Shown here: piece by piece, positions 8,945-15,175 of the stretch
Layout: each line of letters begins with the position of its first letter
Position numbering within the stretch: the stretch's first letter is position 1
NCBI GenBank assembly: GCA_047972995.1
Contig: JBKEBD010000024.1
Location: 1 to 25,204 of the forward strand
Origin: JBKEDC01 sp047972995
GTDB taxonomy: Bacteria; Bacteroidota; Bacteroidia; Bacteroidales; Prolixibacteraceae
Direction of reading: 5' to 3'
Length of the DNA: 25,204 bases
Notes under the pieces: model-generated
The model's database searches: none
What the model saw: only the letters and a program-made list of their open reading frames with translations
Told to the model about the DNA's origin: nothing
Made by a program: the position numbers and the translations under genes

Positions 8945-8975
8945 AAAAGTAAGTAGTTAATATTAAATTAACAAA
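8945..8975 (-). promoter_or_regulatory. Possible Bacteroidota-type promoter for the glycogen cluster
   Basis: Read on the minus strand, TTTG (8972-8975) and TTACTTTT (8945-8952) are separated by exactly 19 bp. This matches the -33 TTTG / -7 TAnnTTTG pattern with two mismatches in the -7 box. It lies about 20 bp before the glgB ATG, so the leader would be very short. Confidence 0.45.
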
Positions 8976-9139
8976 CAAAAAGGATTAAAAATGATTTTTT
9001 TTATTGCTTTTTTTTTGTGTTAAGTTTATTTGTTGCATCTTAGCTATGACACAAAAGAAGACAATTTTATAGTGGACTGAAAAATAAGGGAATTTGCAAG
9101 ATAATGGTGCGTCGATTTGATTAAAAATCGATTAATTAT
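8976..9139. other. Gene-free spacer upstream of glgB with one small hairpin
   Basis: This AT-rich stretch contains long T-runs (8994-9016). It also has a 7-bp hairpin, TCGATTT (9112-9118) and AAATCGA (9125-9131), with a 6-nt loop. I see no reading frame with protein-like composition. It is the left flank of the inserted element that starts at 9140. Confidence 0.5.
9132..9139. repeat. Target-site duplication, left copy (TTAATTAT)
   Basis: TTAATTAT directly abuts the left inverted repeat of the element at 9140-9685 and recurs exactly on the other side at 9686-9693. The match runs one base further (G) on both sides, so the boundary is uncertain by 1 bp. An 8-bp duplication is the size usual for ISL3-family elements. 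Confidence 0.8.
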
Positions 9140-9142
9140 GGG

Positions 9143-9163
9143 GCAGGGGATATTTTTGGGTCT
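9143..9163 (+). repeat. Left terminal inverted repeat of the IS remnant
   Basis: These 21 bases (GCAGGGGATATTTTTGGG plus TCT) are a perfect inverted match to 9662-9682. Intact ends 500 bp apart, around a broken gene, suggest that the ends were conserved longer than the coding part. Confidence 0.85.
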
Positions 9164-9246
9164 GAGCTCAAAAAAATCACATCTTTGCATTTTCAAATGA
9201 CACATCAGACGAACCAAAAATTGAGCCAAGAATAAATATAGCCTTA

Positions 9247-9600
9247 ATGTTTCCGAAAGAGATTTTGATCTATTTTAATATCGTTTCTTTGGATATGTTT
9301 ACAACAACAAGAAGATTATATTCTATTTGGAAGAGAAGAACATCGTTCCACAGGAGTATAAAAATTCCAAGCACAAAGCTTGTGTATTTCTTTTTGCACG
9401 AGAGGTGGAGGATTACACCATACACTCAAGCCTGGTCACCTTAAACATCAAGCGCAGTTGTTGGATGAATATAAGTTATATTTCTTTTGCAATTGCCAAA
9501 AACACTTTGACAAAAGTGTCTGTCACAACTTTTCTGCCTTTTCTTGCCCGAAAAATTATTTTCAGAACAAGTAAAATCAACAAAAGTGTACTACAATTCG
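9247..9600 (+). pseudogene. Broken transposase N-terminal region (ISAon1-like), at least two frameshifts
   Basis: Pieces in different frames join into one recognisable protein. FPKEILIYFNIVSLDMF starts in the frame of 9247. EEKNIVPQEYKNSKHKA, then EVEDYTIHSSLVTLNIKR, follow in the frame of 9327, and LDEYKLYFFCNCQKHF in a third frame. The order LPKEI..YF, EEKN.(I/V)P.EY, then a (V/I)(Q/E)D(F/Y).I segment and an HIKRR-like strand, is what I recall for the separate N-terminal ORF of ISAon1-type elements. No DDE catalytic domain is present within the element. It is non-functional. Confidence 0.6.
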
Positions 9601-9661
9601 GTTTTGGGGAGTGAAAGTTGGGTCAAATATTTTTTATTCAGGCTAACTCAAATTTATGCCT

Positions 9662-9682
9662 AGACCCAAAAATATCCCCTGC
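9662..9682 (-). repeat. Right terminal inverted repeat of the IS remnant
   Basis: This is the perfect 21-base inverted partner of 9143-9163, followed 3 bp later by the right copy of the 8-bp direct repeat. A similar sequence, lacking its partner, occurs at 10820-10869. Confidence 0.85.
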
Positions 9683-9685
9683 GCC

Positions 9686-9693
9686 TTAATTAT
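9686..9693. repeat. Target-site duplication, right copy (TTAATTAT)
   Basis: An exact copy of 9132-9139 immediately outside the right end of the element. It defines the insertion point in the glgB/MmcQ-like intergenic region. Confidence 0.8.
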
Positions 9694-9723
9694 GAGTAAT
9701 GCTACATTTTTAAATATCTACGC

Positions 9724-9731
9724 TATATTTG
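9724..9731 (+). promoter_or_regulatory. Possible -7 promoter box for the MmcQ-like gene
   Basis: TATATTTG matches the Bacteroidota -7 consensus TAnnTTTG exactly, about 70 bp before the ATG at 9803. No clear TTTG lies 19-20 bp upstream. The -33 position falls only a few bases from the IS insertion junction. Confidence 0.4.
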
Positions 9732-9802
9732 AACAGTTAATAACGCAGTGCTTCAAATGAAATTTTCTCGCGAGTTACGATAACACGAAATTGCATCAGA
9801 TA

Positions 9803-10153
9803 ATGAATATAGAAGAAATTAGGGATTATTGCCTAGCAAAAAATAGAGCCGAAGAGTCGATGCCTTTCGATGATTCTACTATTGTATTTAAGGTAGGTGG
9901 TAAAATGTTCGCCTTGCTAGGCTTGGAGCGAATGGTGCTGAATATTAAATGCAATCCCGACCGATCTATTGAATTACGAGAGGAGTATTCCGCCATTAGA
10001 GAAGGGTATCACATGAATAAGCGGTTGTGGAATAGTCTGTATTTTGAAGAGGGACTGCCACAGCAGCTCGTCATCGAGCTCATCGATCATTCTTATGATT
10101 TAGTGTTGGCTAGCTTGCCGAAAAAAGTGCGAGCTGAACTAATTCCCGACTAA
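9803..10153 (+). CDS. MmcQ/YjbR family protein (CyaY-like fold DNA-binding family)
   Basis: A 116-residue protein beginning MNIEEIRDYCLAKNRAEESMPF and containing VFKVGGKMFALLGLE, a central LNIKCNPD strand, EYSAIREGYHMNKRLWNSL and a C-terminal LIDHSYDLVLASLPKKVR. This is the full layout of the small MmcQ/YjbR family, whose usual length is about 115-120. The family has been described as having a CyaY-like fold that can bind DNA, but its cellular role is poorly defined. I chose ATG 9803 rather than the in-frame TTG at 9791 because family members normally begin at MN(I/V)EE. The gene stands alone between the IS remnant and tRNA-Glu. Its 3' end is followed by about 240 bp without recognisable coding potential. 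Confidence 0.88.
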   Translation: MNIEEIRDYCLAKNRAEESMPFDDSTIVFKVGGKMFALLGLERMVLNIKCNPDRSIELREEYSAIREGYHMNKRLWNSLYFEEGLPQQLVIELIDHSYDLVLASLPKKVRAELIPD

Positions 10154-10321
10154 AGCCCAACAGCAGGTAGCTGACTTAAACAAATCTCATTATGAAGTTT
10201 TGTTGCAGATTTCATCGCCTCACCCAGCATAATCATTGATGTTTACCGTGCAATATTTCCATTCTTGCATTGGTTTTGTGTAAGAAAAAAGTGTTAAAAT
10301 GTCATTTTTTTTTATCAAGCT

Positions 10322-10352
10322 ATTGCGGGATTGAAAAATGGACGTATATTTG
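10322..10352 (+). promoter_or_regulatory. Bacteroidota-type promoter for tRNA-Glu and rpsT
   Basis: ATTG (10322-10325), a 19-bp spacer and TATATTTG (10345-10352) fit the -33/-7 consensus of the Bacteroidota housekeeping sigma factor almost perfectly. The tRNA starts 40 bp downstream, and rpsT follows 36 bp after the tRNA with no terminator between, so both may share this promoter. Confidence 0.72.
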
Positions 10353-10391
10353 CACTCGCTAACGACAAATAAGCGTTGCGAATTTTATGTT

Positions 10392-10463
10392 GGCCCGTTC
10401 GTCTAGTGGTTAGGACGCCAGGTTTTCATCCTGGTAGCAGGGGTTCGATTCCCCTACGGGCTA
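10392..10463 (+). tRNA. tRNA-Glu (anticodon TTC)
   Basis: A complete cloverleaf can be drawn. The acceptor stem GGCCCGT pairs with ACGGGCT (one G-U). The D-arm GTCTAGTGGTTAGGAC follows. The anticodon stem is CCAGG/CCTGG with loop TTTTCAT, giving TTC at 10425-10427. The T-arm is GGGGTTCGATTCCCC, with discriminator base A at 10463. CCA is not encoded. The gene is 72 nt and reads GAA/GAG. Confidence 0.97.
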
Positions 10464-10499
10464 CTTTTTTAAACAAACGTTGAAGAACAAAATATAGAG

Positions 10500-10751
10500 A
10501 TGGCAAATCATAAGTCTTCTAAAAAGAGAATCAGACAAGACGAAGCAAAACGTCTACATAATAAATACTACGCTAAAACAATGCGTAACGCTTTGCGCCA
10601 GTTGCGTGCAACTACCGATAAAGAAGCAGCTGTAGCTGAACTTCCAAAGGTAACTTCTATGATTGACAGATTGGCAAAAAGAAACATCATTCACGCCAAC
10701 AAAGCAGCAAACTTGAAATCAAGTGTAACTAAACACGTGAATAGTTTGTAG
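10500..10751 (+). CDS. rpsT: 30S ribosomal protein S20
   Basis: An 83-residue, very basic protein starting MANHKSSKKRIRQDEAKRL, with RNALRQLRATTDKEAA and a helical C-terminus RNIIHANKAANLKSSVTKHV, the standard pattern of bS20. It binds 16S rRNA in the body of the small subunit. The start is the ATG at 10500-10502, with A-rich upstream sequence and no Shine-Dalgarno, as usual in this phylum. It ends in TAG and is followed 25 bp later by a strong terminator. The use of TAG as a true stop here matters for judging the in-frame TAG in rpsB. Confidence 0.97.
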   Translation: MANHKSSKKRIRQDEAKRLHNKYYAKTMRNALRQLRATTDKEAAVAELPKVTSMIDRLAKRNIIHANKAANLKSSVTKHVNSL

Positions 10752-10772
10752 TATTTCAGCTAGAAAATATTT

Positions 10773-10810
10773 AAAAGAGCGATTGAATTTTCAATCGCTC
10801 TTTTTTTTTG
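10773..10810 (+). terminator. Rho-independent terminator after rpsT
   Basis: GAGCGATTGA (10777-10786) and TCAATCGCTC (10791-10800) form a perfect 10-bp stem with an ATTT loop. The stem is extended by AAAA/TTTT and followed by a nine-T tract. This is one of the clearest signals in the window. Confidence 0.93.
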
Positions 10811-10819
10811 TGGAAAAAA

Positions 10820-10869
10820 GGGAAGAAGATATTTTTAGGGTCTAGGTTTAAATTTTTAGTTAGTCTGTA
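10820..10869. repeat. Lone, diverged end of an IS related to the 9140-9685 element
   Basis: GATATTTTTAGGGTCTAGG (10828-10846), with the following TTAAATTT and AGTTAGTCTG, aligns for about 50 bp with the reverse complement of the right end of the element at 9140-9685, allowing a few mismatches and a small gap. No inverted partner or direct repeat is visible nearby. It is best read as a solo remnant after deletion of the rest of an IS. It lies between the rpsT terminator and the hydrolase promoter. Confidence 0.55.
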
Positions 10870-10934
10870 GTTTGCTTCTGAAGGGGTTTTCTGGTTCGCG
10901 GTCTTTCGTTGTACACTAAAACCGAATATTTGCT

Positions 10935-10942
10935 TATTTTTG
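10935..10942 (+). promoter_or_regulatory. Possible -7 box for the serine hydrolase gene
   Basis: TATTTTTG matches TAnnTTTG 35 bp before the ATG at 10977. The -33 region is less convincing (a GTTG about 24 bp upstream). Confidence 0.4.
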
Positions 10943-10976
10943 TAGTTCAAGCTAACATTCAAAAAGAAATCAACCG

Positions 10977-12314
10977 ATGAAAAAACGCATCCTTTTCCCA
11001 ATTCTCATATTAGTAGCTATGTTAGTGGCAGCAGCCCTTTACATTAACCCTTTGTTGCCCATTGTAACGGGATATGCAGCTAAGAATCTAGCCTCTGGAG
11101 TGTTTGTGGGCGATAGAATGCAATATGAAATGGAAAATGAGGATTTAGATTTTTCGCTGATTAAATTTACACGCAACAAGGTGGATTACAAAGAAAAATC
11201 GGTTACCTCTTCGTTTCTTTGGAGTAAGTCGAAAGCAATTTATATTGAAGGATTTGGCTGCACGCTCGTGAAAGATTTCAACGAAGAAGAAATCTTGAAA
11301 CGTAATTATCCACATTGGAACTATCCTCCTTATGATGCCGACAATCTTCTTTGGCCCATGGGAAATATTGTGACCGACACGGTGCCATCAGATGTAGATT
11401 TAAATCGACTGAATGCAGTAAGCGAAGATGTTTTCTCTGAAAATCCGCTTTTTAAAGGCACTTTTGGGTTTATGGTGGTGTATAAAGGTCAGATTGTTGC
11501 TGAAAGATATCGCAAGGACTTTTCGAGTGAATCGCGCTTCCTCAGTTGGTCGATGGCAAAGAGCATTACCAATGCTTTGGTGGGTATTAGAGTGAGCGAA
11601 GGGAAACTCGACAAGCAAAAGCCACTTACCATTGGTGGAATATCAAACTCAGTGAATCTAAATGATTTACTGCACATGAACTCGGGTTTAGAATGGAATG
11701 AAAATTACGGCAATCAGTCGGATGTTACAATCATGCTGCACAAAGAGGGCAACATGGGATTATACACATGGAATCGCCCCGAAACTTATCCTGCGGGCAA
11801 ACATTGGTATTATTCTTCGGGTTCAACCAACGTGGCAAGTTTGGCATTGCGCCAAAGCTTTAGCAACGATGTCGACTATTGGAGTTTCCCCAAAGAAAAA
11901 CTTTTCGATAAAATAGGAATGCAATCCGCCGTTTTTGAATTGGATGCCTCGGGCACCTTCGTTGGCTCATCATATCTTTATGCTACGCTGCGCGATTACG
12001 CCCGATTTGGCTTGCTTTATTTAAACAATGGGAAATGGCAAGGCGAGCAAATCCTTACTAAAAAGTGGGTGAAATATACCAAGATGGTAGCCGAAGGTTC
12101 AGACGGTAAATATGGAGCATCATTTTGGCTCAATGCCGATGGTTCAATGCCCGACACGCCTACCGATGCGCTGTTATGTAAGGGGCATGATGGACAATTT
12201 ATCGTTATTTTGCCCTCGCAAGATTTGGTCATTGTGCGCACCGGATATACTCCAAAGTCGAAATTCGACCTTAACGAAATGATTCGCCAAGTTTTAACGA
12301 CAATCCAAAACTAG
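10977..12314 (+). CDS. Serine hydrolase of the class C beta-lactamase / penicillin-binding-protein-like family
   Basis: A 445-residue protein with an N-terminal hydrophobic segment (residues ~4-32) that should act as a membrane anchor or uncleaved signal, placing the catalytic domain in the periplasm. The serine-lactamase triad is readable: SMAK at 192-195 with nucleophile Ser192 and Lys195, YYSSGSTN at 278-285 giving the Tyr of the YxN/YSS motif, and GHDGQF at 403-408 in place of the KTG/HxG box. LLHMNSGLEW and YPAGKHW are common in the EstB and 6-aminohexanoate-dimer-hydrolase branch. These proteins include esterases and D-amino peptidases, so the substrate is unknown and resistance should not be assumed. 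Its stop TAG shares bases with the stop of the convergent symporter gene. Confidence 0.9.
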   Translation: MKKRILFPILILVAMLVAAALYINPLLPIVTGYAAKNLASGVFVGDRMQYEMENEDLDFSLIKFTRNKVDYKEKSVTSSFLWSKSKAIYIEGFGCTLVKDFNEEEILKRNYPHWNYPPYDADNLLWPMGNIVTDTVPSDVDLNRLNAVSEDVFSENPLFKGTFGFMVVYKGQIVAERYRKDFSSESRFLSWSMAKSITNALVGIRVSEGKLDKQKPLTIGGISNSVNLNDLLHMNSGLEWNENYGNQSDVTIMLHKEGNMGLYTWNRPETYPAGKHWYYSSGSTNVASLALRQSFSNDVDYWSFPKEKLFDKIGMQSAVFELDASGTFVGSSYLYATLRDYARFGLLYLNNGKWQGEQILTKKWVKYTKMVAEGSDGKYGASFWLNADGSMPDTPTDALLCKGHDGQFIVILPSQDLVIVRTGYTPKSKFDLNEMIRQVLTTIQN

Positions 12315-13261
12315 TTTCTTCGTTCGTAACGCTGTGCAATAAAACTTATAATAACTAATTGCACTGAGTGGTAAATCATGACAGGCAGCAGCGCAATGGA
12401 CTGCAATTGAGCACCGTTGAATAGCGTTTGCACCATAACCGAACCGTGCACTAGCGATTTCTTCGACCCGCAAAAACAAGCCGTAATTTCATCTTCAACA
12501 CTAAAGTGAAGCGCACGAGCCACCAGAAAGATAAGCCCATAAACCAACACCAAGAAACCCACTACAAAAAGCGCAACTAAAGCCATGCTTCGCCAACTGA
12601 AATTGGCAAAGAAATTGCTACTAAAAGCTTCGCTAAAACTATTGAACACAATGAGCAAAATAATGCTCTTGTCGAAGTTGCTCAATGCCTTTTTGTGTTG
12701 TGTAGCCCACTTGCCTAATAAGTTGTTTAAGAGAAACCCTATGAACACAGGCAGTAAGATGGTGAGACAGAGCTGCACAAAAGTTTCAAGGAAATTCCCC
12801 GAAGGCTGACTAATATTTATCCACAATGGGGTAATGATAACCCCAATTAATCCCGAAATACTCGCATTGAAAATTGCTGCTGGAATGTTTCCTCGGGCAA
12901 TCGACACCATAACCACCGATGAAGAAACGGTAGATGGCAAAGCGGCTAGAAACAAAAAACCAATCCAGAAATCACTCAGCCCAATCGACTGAAAAAGAGG
13001 TTTCACTGCCAAAGCAAGTAGCGGAAAAACAAAAAAAGTGCACAGCTGAATGAGAATGTGAAGTCGGTAATTGCTCAACCCTGTTTTAATTTCGCCCTTG
13101 TTGAGTTTCAAACCATAGAAAAAGAAAATAAGAGTGATACCACCATTGCAAATCATGCTGATGCTGTCGTGCCAATGCAGCACAAAAGGCAGAGGGGTAA
13201 AGGCAGAAATGAACAGCGTGCCGATTAAGCAAACAATGAAGGAGTCAATTTTTTTAAACAT
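12311..13261 (-). CDS. Bile acid:sodium symporter (SBF/BASS-like) family transporter
   Basis: A 316-residue inner-membrane protein with about nine to ten hydrophobic segments. The N-terminal region (GGITLIFFFYGLKLNKGEIKTG) and the pair LFLAALPSTVSSSVVMV / ACFCGSKKSLVHGSVMVQTLF match the SBF-like branch related to human SLC10A7. That branch carries Na+-binding Ser/Thr-rich segments. The substrate is unknown, and 'bile acid' is only a family name. I start at ATG 13259-13261 (MFKKIDSF), because the longer frame would need a TTG start and adds an atypical leader. The gene follows trkH by 28 bp on the same strand, so co-transcription is possible. Its stop codon shares the palindrome CTAG with the convergent hydrolase stop. 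Confidence 0.88.
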   Translation of the reverse strand: MFKKIDSFIVCLIGTLFISAFTPLPFVLHWHDSISMICNGGITLIFFFYGLKLNKGEIKTGLSNYRLHILIQLCTFFVFPLLALAVKPLFQSIGLSDFWIGFLFLAALPSTVSSSVVMVSIARGNIPAAIFNASISGLIGVIITPLWINISQPSGNFLETFVQLCLTILLPVFIGFLLNNLLGKWATQHKKALSNFDKSIILLIVFNSFSEAFSSNFFANFSWRSMALVALFVVGFLVLVYGLIFLVARALHFSVEDEITACFCGSKKSLVHGSVMVQTLFNGAQLQSIALLPVMIYHSVQLVIISFIAQRYERRN

Positions 13262-13289
13262 AATGATAAATCTATCAAGCAAAGGGAGA

Positions 13290-14774
13290 TTATTTTTTCC
13301 AGAACCAAGCGGAAAAAAGTGCGATAACAGGGAAAATTTCTAATCGACCAAGCAGCATGGTGAAGCACAGAAAATATTTTGAGGGGTCGCTTAGCATGGA
13401 AAAGTTAGAGGCAGGTCCAACCAATCCGAAGCCGGGACCCATGCCTCCCATTGTGGTGAGTACCGAGCCAAAACTAGTAGCCCAAGAATTGCCCATCACG
13501 CTCATCACAAAAGTGCCAATGATCACCACACTATAATAAATAAGTACAAAAGTAATGATGCCGCTAATTTGTTTTTCACTAATAACCTTCCCATTATATT
13601 TCACCGGATAAACAGCATTAGGGTTGGTTTTCTGATTGATACAATTGCGCAAATACTTGAAGCTAATGACATGGCGAATTACTTTTATACCACCACCCGT
13701 GGAACCAGCACTCGCTCCGATAAACATGAGAATACCAATGAGAATAATGCCTTGAATGGGCCAAATTAAATAGTCGGCAGTGGCAAAACCAGTGGCAGTA
13801 ATGATAGATACCACTTGGAAGAATGAATCGCGGAAAGCCTTTTCGAGTGTGATAGGAAAATGACGATAGAGCAAAACGGTAAGCAGAAAGGTAACCACCC
13901 CAATAATGCCCAAATAAGCGCGCATTTCTTCATTTCGAAGTGCTTTCTTAAATTGTTTATGTACGCACAGAATATGCAAGGAGAAGTTAATGCCTGAAAG
14001 CAACATGAAAATTGTAATAACATATTGAATGTAAGGCGAAAAGTCGGTAATACTACTGTTTTTTGTGGAGAATCCACCGGTGGCAACGGTAGCAAAAGAG
14101 TGGCAAATCGCATCAAAAAGGTCCATGCCACCAAACAATAAGAGTATGGTTTCTATTAAGGTTAATCCCACATAAATAAACCAAGCCTGACGAGCAATTG
14201 TCTTAATGCGGCTCGATATTTTTTCTTCCACCACCACCGAGGCTTCATTACTGAATAGCTGAGCTCCTGAGCTTTTAATGTAAGACATAACAGCTACTAC
14301 TAGCACCACAATGCCCATGCCCCCAATCCAGTGAGTGAGCGAACGCCAAAATAAAATACTTTTAGGGAGTGCTTCAATGTCGGTAAGAATAGATGAACCC
14401 GTGGTGGTAAACCCCGACATCGACTCAAAAAGGGCATCGGCAAAATGGGGAATGCTTGCCGTAACCAAATAAGGGAGTGTGCCAATGAGAGCCATCGCCA
14501 TCCACCCCAACACCGCCACTGCCATACTTTCCTGAGAAGTTGGCTCTTGATGTTTGAATTTCTTAGTGAACCAAAATAATGCCCCGCCAATCCCCACGCT
14601 AATTAAAAAAGCTTCAAGGAAATGAATCTCTACTTTTTCTACATAAATGAAAGATACCACCAAAGCCAAAAGCATAAAAACACTTTCAAATAAAATAATG
14701 ATGGATACTAAATGCAGTACGATAAACAGGTTAAGCCTCTTCAGTCCCATAGGTTTTTCGAATTTATGTGCCAT
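13290..14774 (-). CDS. trkH: Potassium uptake channel subunit TrkH family
   Basis: From ATG 14772-14774 this encodes 494 residues with about ten membrane-spanning segments arranged as repeated M1-P-M2 units. Selectivity-filter loops are visible as SGFTTTGSSILTD, ATVATGGFST and TATGFATAD, with a last TMGGMGPGFG. GASAGSTGGGIKVIRH is the hallmark intracellular loop of TrkH. TrkH moves K+ across the inner membrane and normally needs the peripheral NAD/ATP-binding TrkA subunit. No trkA lies in this window. The reading frame extends upstream to 14864, but that leader is hydrophilic and overlaps IS-derived sequence, so the start at MAHKFEKPMGLKRL (or MGLKRL at 14750) is preferred. Confidence 0.93.
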   Translation of the reverse strand: MAHKFEKPMGLKRLNLFIVLHLVSIIILFESVFMLLALVVSFIYVEKVEIHFLEAFLISVGIGGALFWFTKKFKHQEPTSQESMAVAVLGWMAMALIGTLPYLVTASIPHFADALFESMSGFTTTGSSILTDIEALPKSILFWRSLTHWIGGMGIVVLVVAVMSYIKSSGAQLFSNEASVVVEEKISSRIKTIARQAWFIYVGLTLIETILLLFGGMDLFDAICHSFATVATGGFSTKNSSITDFSPYIQYVITIFMLLSGINFSLHILCVHKQFKKALRNEEMRAYLGIIGVVTFLLTVLLYRHFPITLEKAFRDSFFQVVSIITATGFATADYLIWPIQGIILIGILMFIGASAGSTGGGIKVIRHVISFKYLRNCINQKTNPNAVYPVKYNGKVISEKQISGIITFVLIYYSVVIIGTFVMSVMGNSWATSFGSVLTTMGGMGPGFGLVGPASNFSMLSDPSKYFLCFTMLLGRLEIFPVIALFSAWFWKK

Positions 14775-14863
14775 AAAAGTAGAGGGAGAAATTGTGAATA
14801 GGGAGCAACGAAGATACAAAGTAGCTTGATTTAAGTCAAGAATAACATTCAAAGGATTTTTCA

Positions 14864-14931
14864 CCTAATCAAAAAAACTTAGCTCAAGGGGGATTCGTAA
14901 ATTCTAGAACCAAATGCCCGTTTTGATTAGG
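14864..14931. repeat. 11-bp inverted repeat flanking the 3' end of the IS30 remnant
   Basis: CCTAATCAAAA (14864-14874) and TTTTGATTAGG (14921-14931) are perfect inverted copies separated by 46 bp. The right arm overlaps the stop codon of the IS30-like fragment, which may place an old IS terminus here. Alternatively it is a weak hairpin ahead of trkH. Confidence 0.4.
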
Positions 14932-15073
14932 CAACAAATTTAAAGAATAAATCCTTAGGTTTCTCAAAGTTTATAATCTTTCTAGGTCTTCTGTTTATTT
15001 TATATTGTACGTTCATAACAAACTTATTATCAAACATATTAAAGTTTGTTTTTTTGCTATAGAATCTGCGTCT
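14927..15073 (-). pseudogene. C-terminal fragment of an IS30-family transposase
   Basis: Reading the minus strand from about 15073 gives RRFYSKKTNFNMF followed by VQYKINRRPRKIINF and EKPKDLFFKFVA, then a TAA at 14927-14929. The pattern RRFFPK-x-TDF...(L/I)N-x-RPRK-x-(L/I)-x-(F/Y)-x-x-P-x-x-(V/L)F is the well-known C-terminus of IS30-type DDE transposases. Only about the last 49 codons remain. Upstream of 15075 the match ends abruptly at GC-richer sequence (GGCTCGGGGGATATAGGGC), so the copy was truncated by a deletion or by porin-region rearrangement. It cannot encode an active enzyme. Confidence 0.72.
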
Positions 15074-15121
15074 GAACTTTGGCTCGGGGGATATAGGGCA
15101 CTTTACTTAAAAAATTTAATC

Positions 15122-15155
15122 GTTTTGTAATCGTTTTGTAACAACAGTGTAATGG
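15122..15155 (+). promoter_or_regulatory. Three TGTAA motifs spaced exactly 11 bp, Pho-box-like operator before the porin gene
   Basis: TGTAA occurs at 15126-15130, 15137-15141 and 15148-15152, each in a similar 11-bp unit (TTTTGTAATCG, TTTTGTAACAA, CAGTGTAATGG). A degenerate fourth unit (TTTAAT) lies at 15115. Direct repeats with an 11-bp period on one face of the helix are how OmpR/PhoB-type regulators bind. A -7-like TTTCTTTG (15164-15171) follows at a spacing that fits activation in place of a -33 box, but it would put the transcript start almost at the GTG. Regulator identity is inference. Confidence 0.5.
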
Positions 15156-15175
15156 AGTAAAATTTTCTTTGCAAT

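Larger units (their letters stand above)
9140..9685 (+). mobile_element. Internally deleted IS remnant, probably ISL3/ISAon1-like, with inverted repeats and 8-bp duplication
   Basis: The ends are inverted copies: 21 consecutive bases match between 9143-9163 and the reverse complement of 9662-9682, read as GCAGGGGATATTTTTGGG then TCT. With two or three outer bases, both ends begin GG-x-GCAGGGG. An 8-bp direct repeat TTAATTAT flanks the element. The 546-bp body contains a promoter-like ATCTTTGCA just inside the left end and a shattered reading frame resembling the ~120-residue N-terminal region of ISAon1-type transposases. The catalytic transposase domain is absent. The element therefore cannot move alone. 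It is a MITE-like derivative or a decayed copy after internal deletion. It separates glgB from the MmcQ-like gene. IS identity rests on remembered sequence patterns plus repeat and duplication size. Confidence 0.75.

Noticed and set aside
10440..10463. Relation between the tRNA-Glu T-arm (CCCCTACGGG) and the hairpin TCCCCTACGGGGA at 16448
   Set aside because: The shared bases are explained by the tRNA T-stem and are too short to imply a tRNA-derived repeat or att site.
10771..11001. Minus-strand 76-codon reading frame over the rpsT terminator region
   Set aside because: It runs through the terminator hairpin and the lone IS end and has no protein-family pattern.
10977..12314. Calling the serine hydrolase a beta-lactamase resistance gene
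   Set aside because: The motif set (SMAK, YSS, GHDG) is that of the broad esterase/peptidase-like branch. No evidence points to antibiotic hydrolysis.
14775..14864. Longer N-terminus for TrkH
   Set aside because: The extra 30 residues are absent from the family, and the upstream frame runs into the inverted repeat beside the IS30 remnant. ATG 14774 or 14750 is better.
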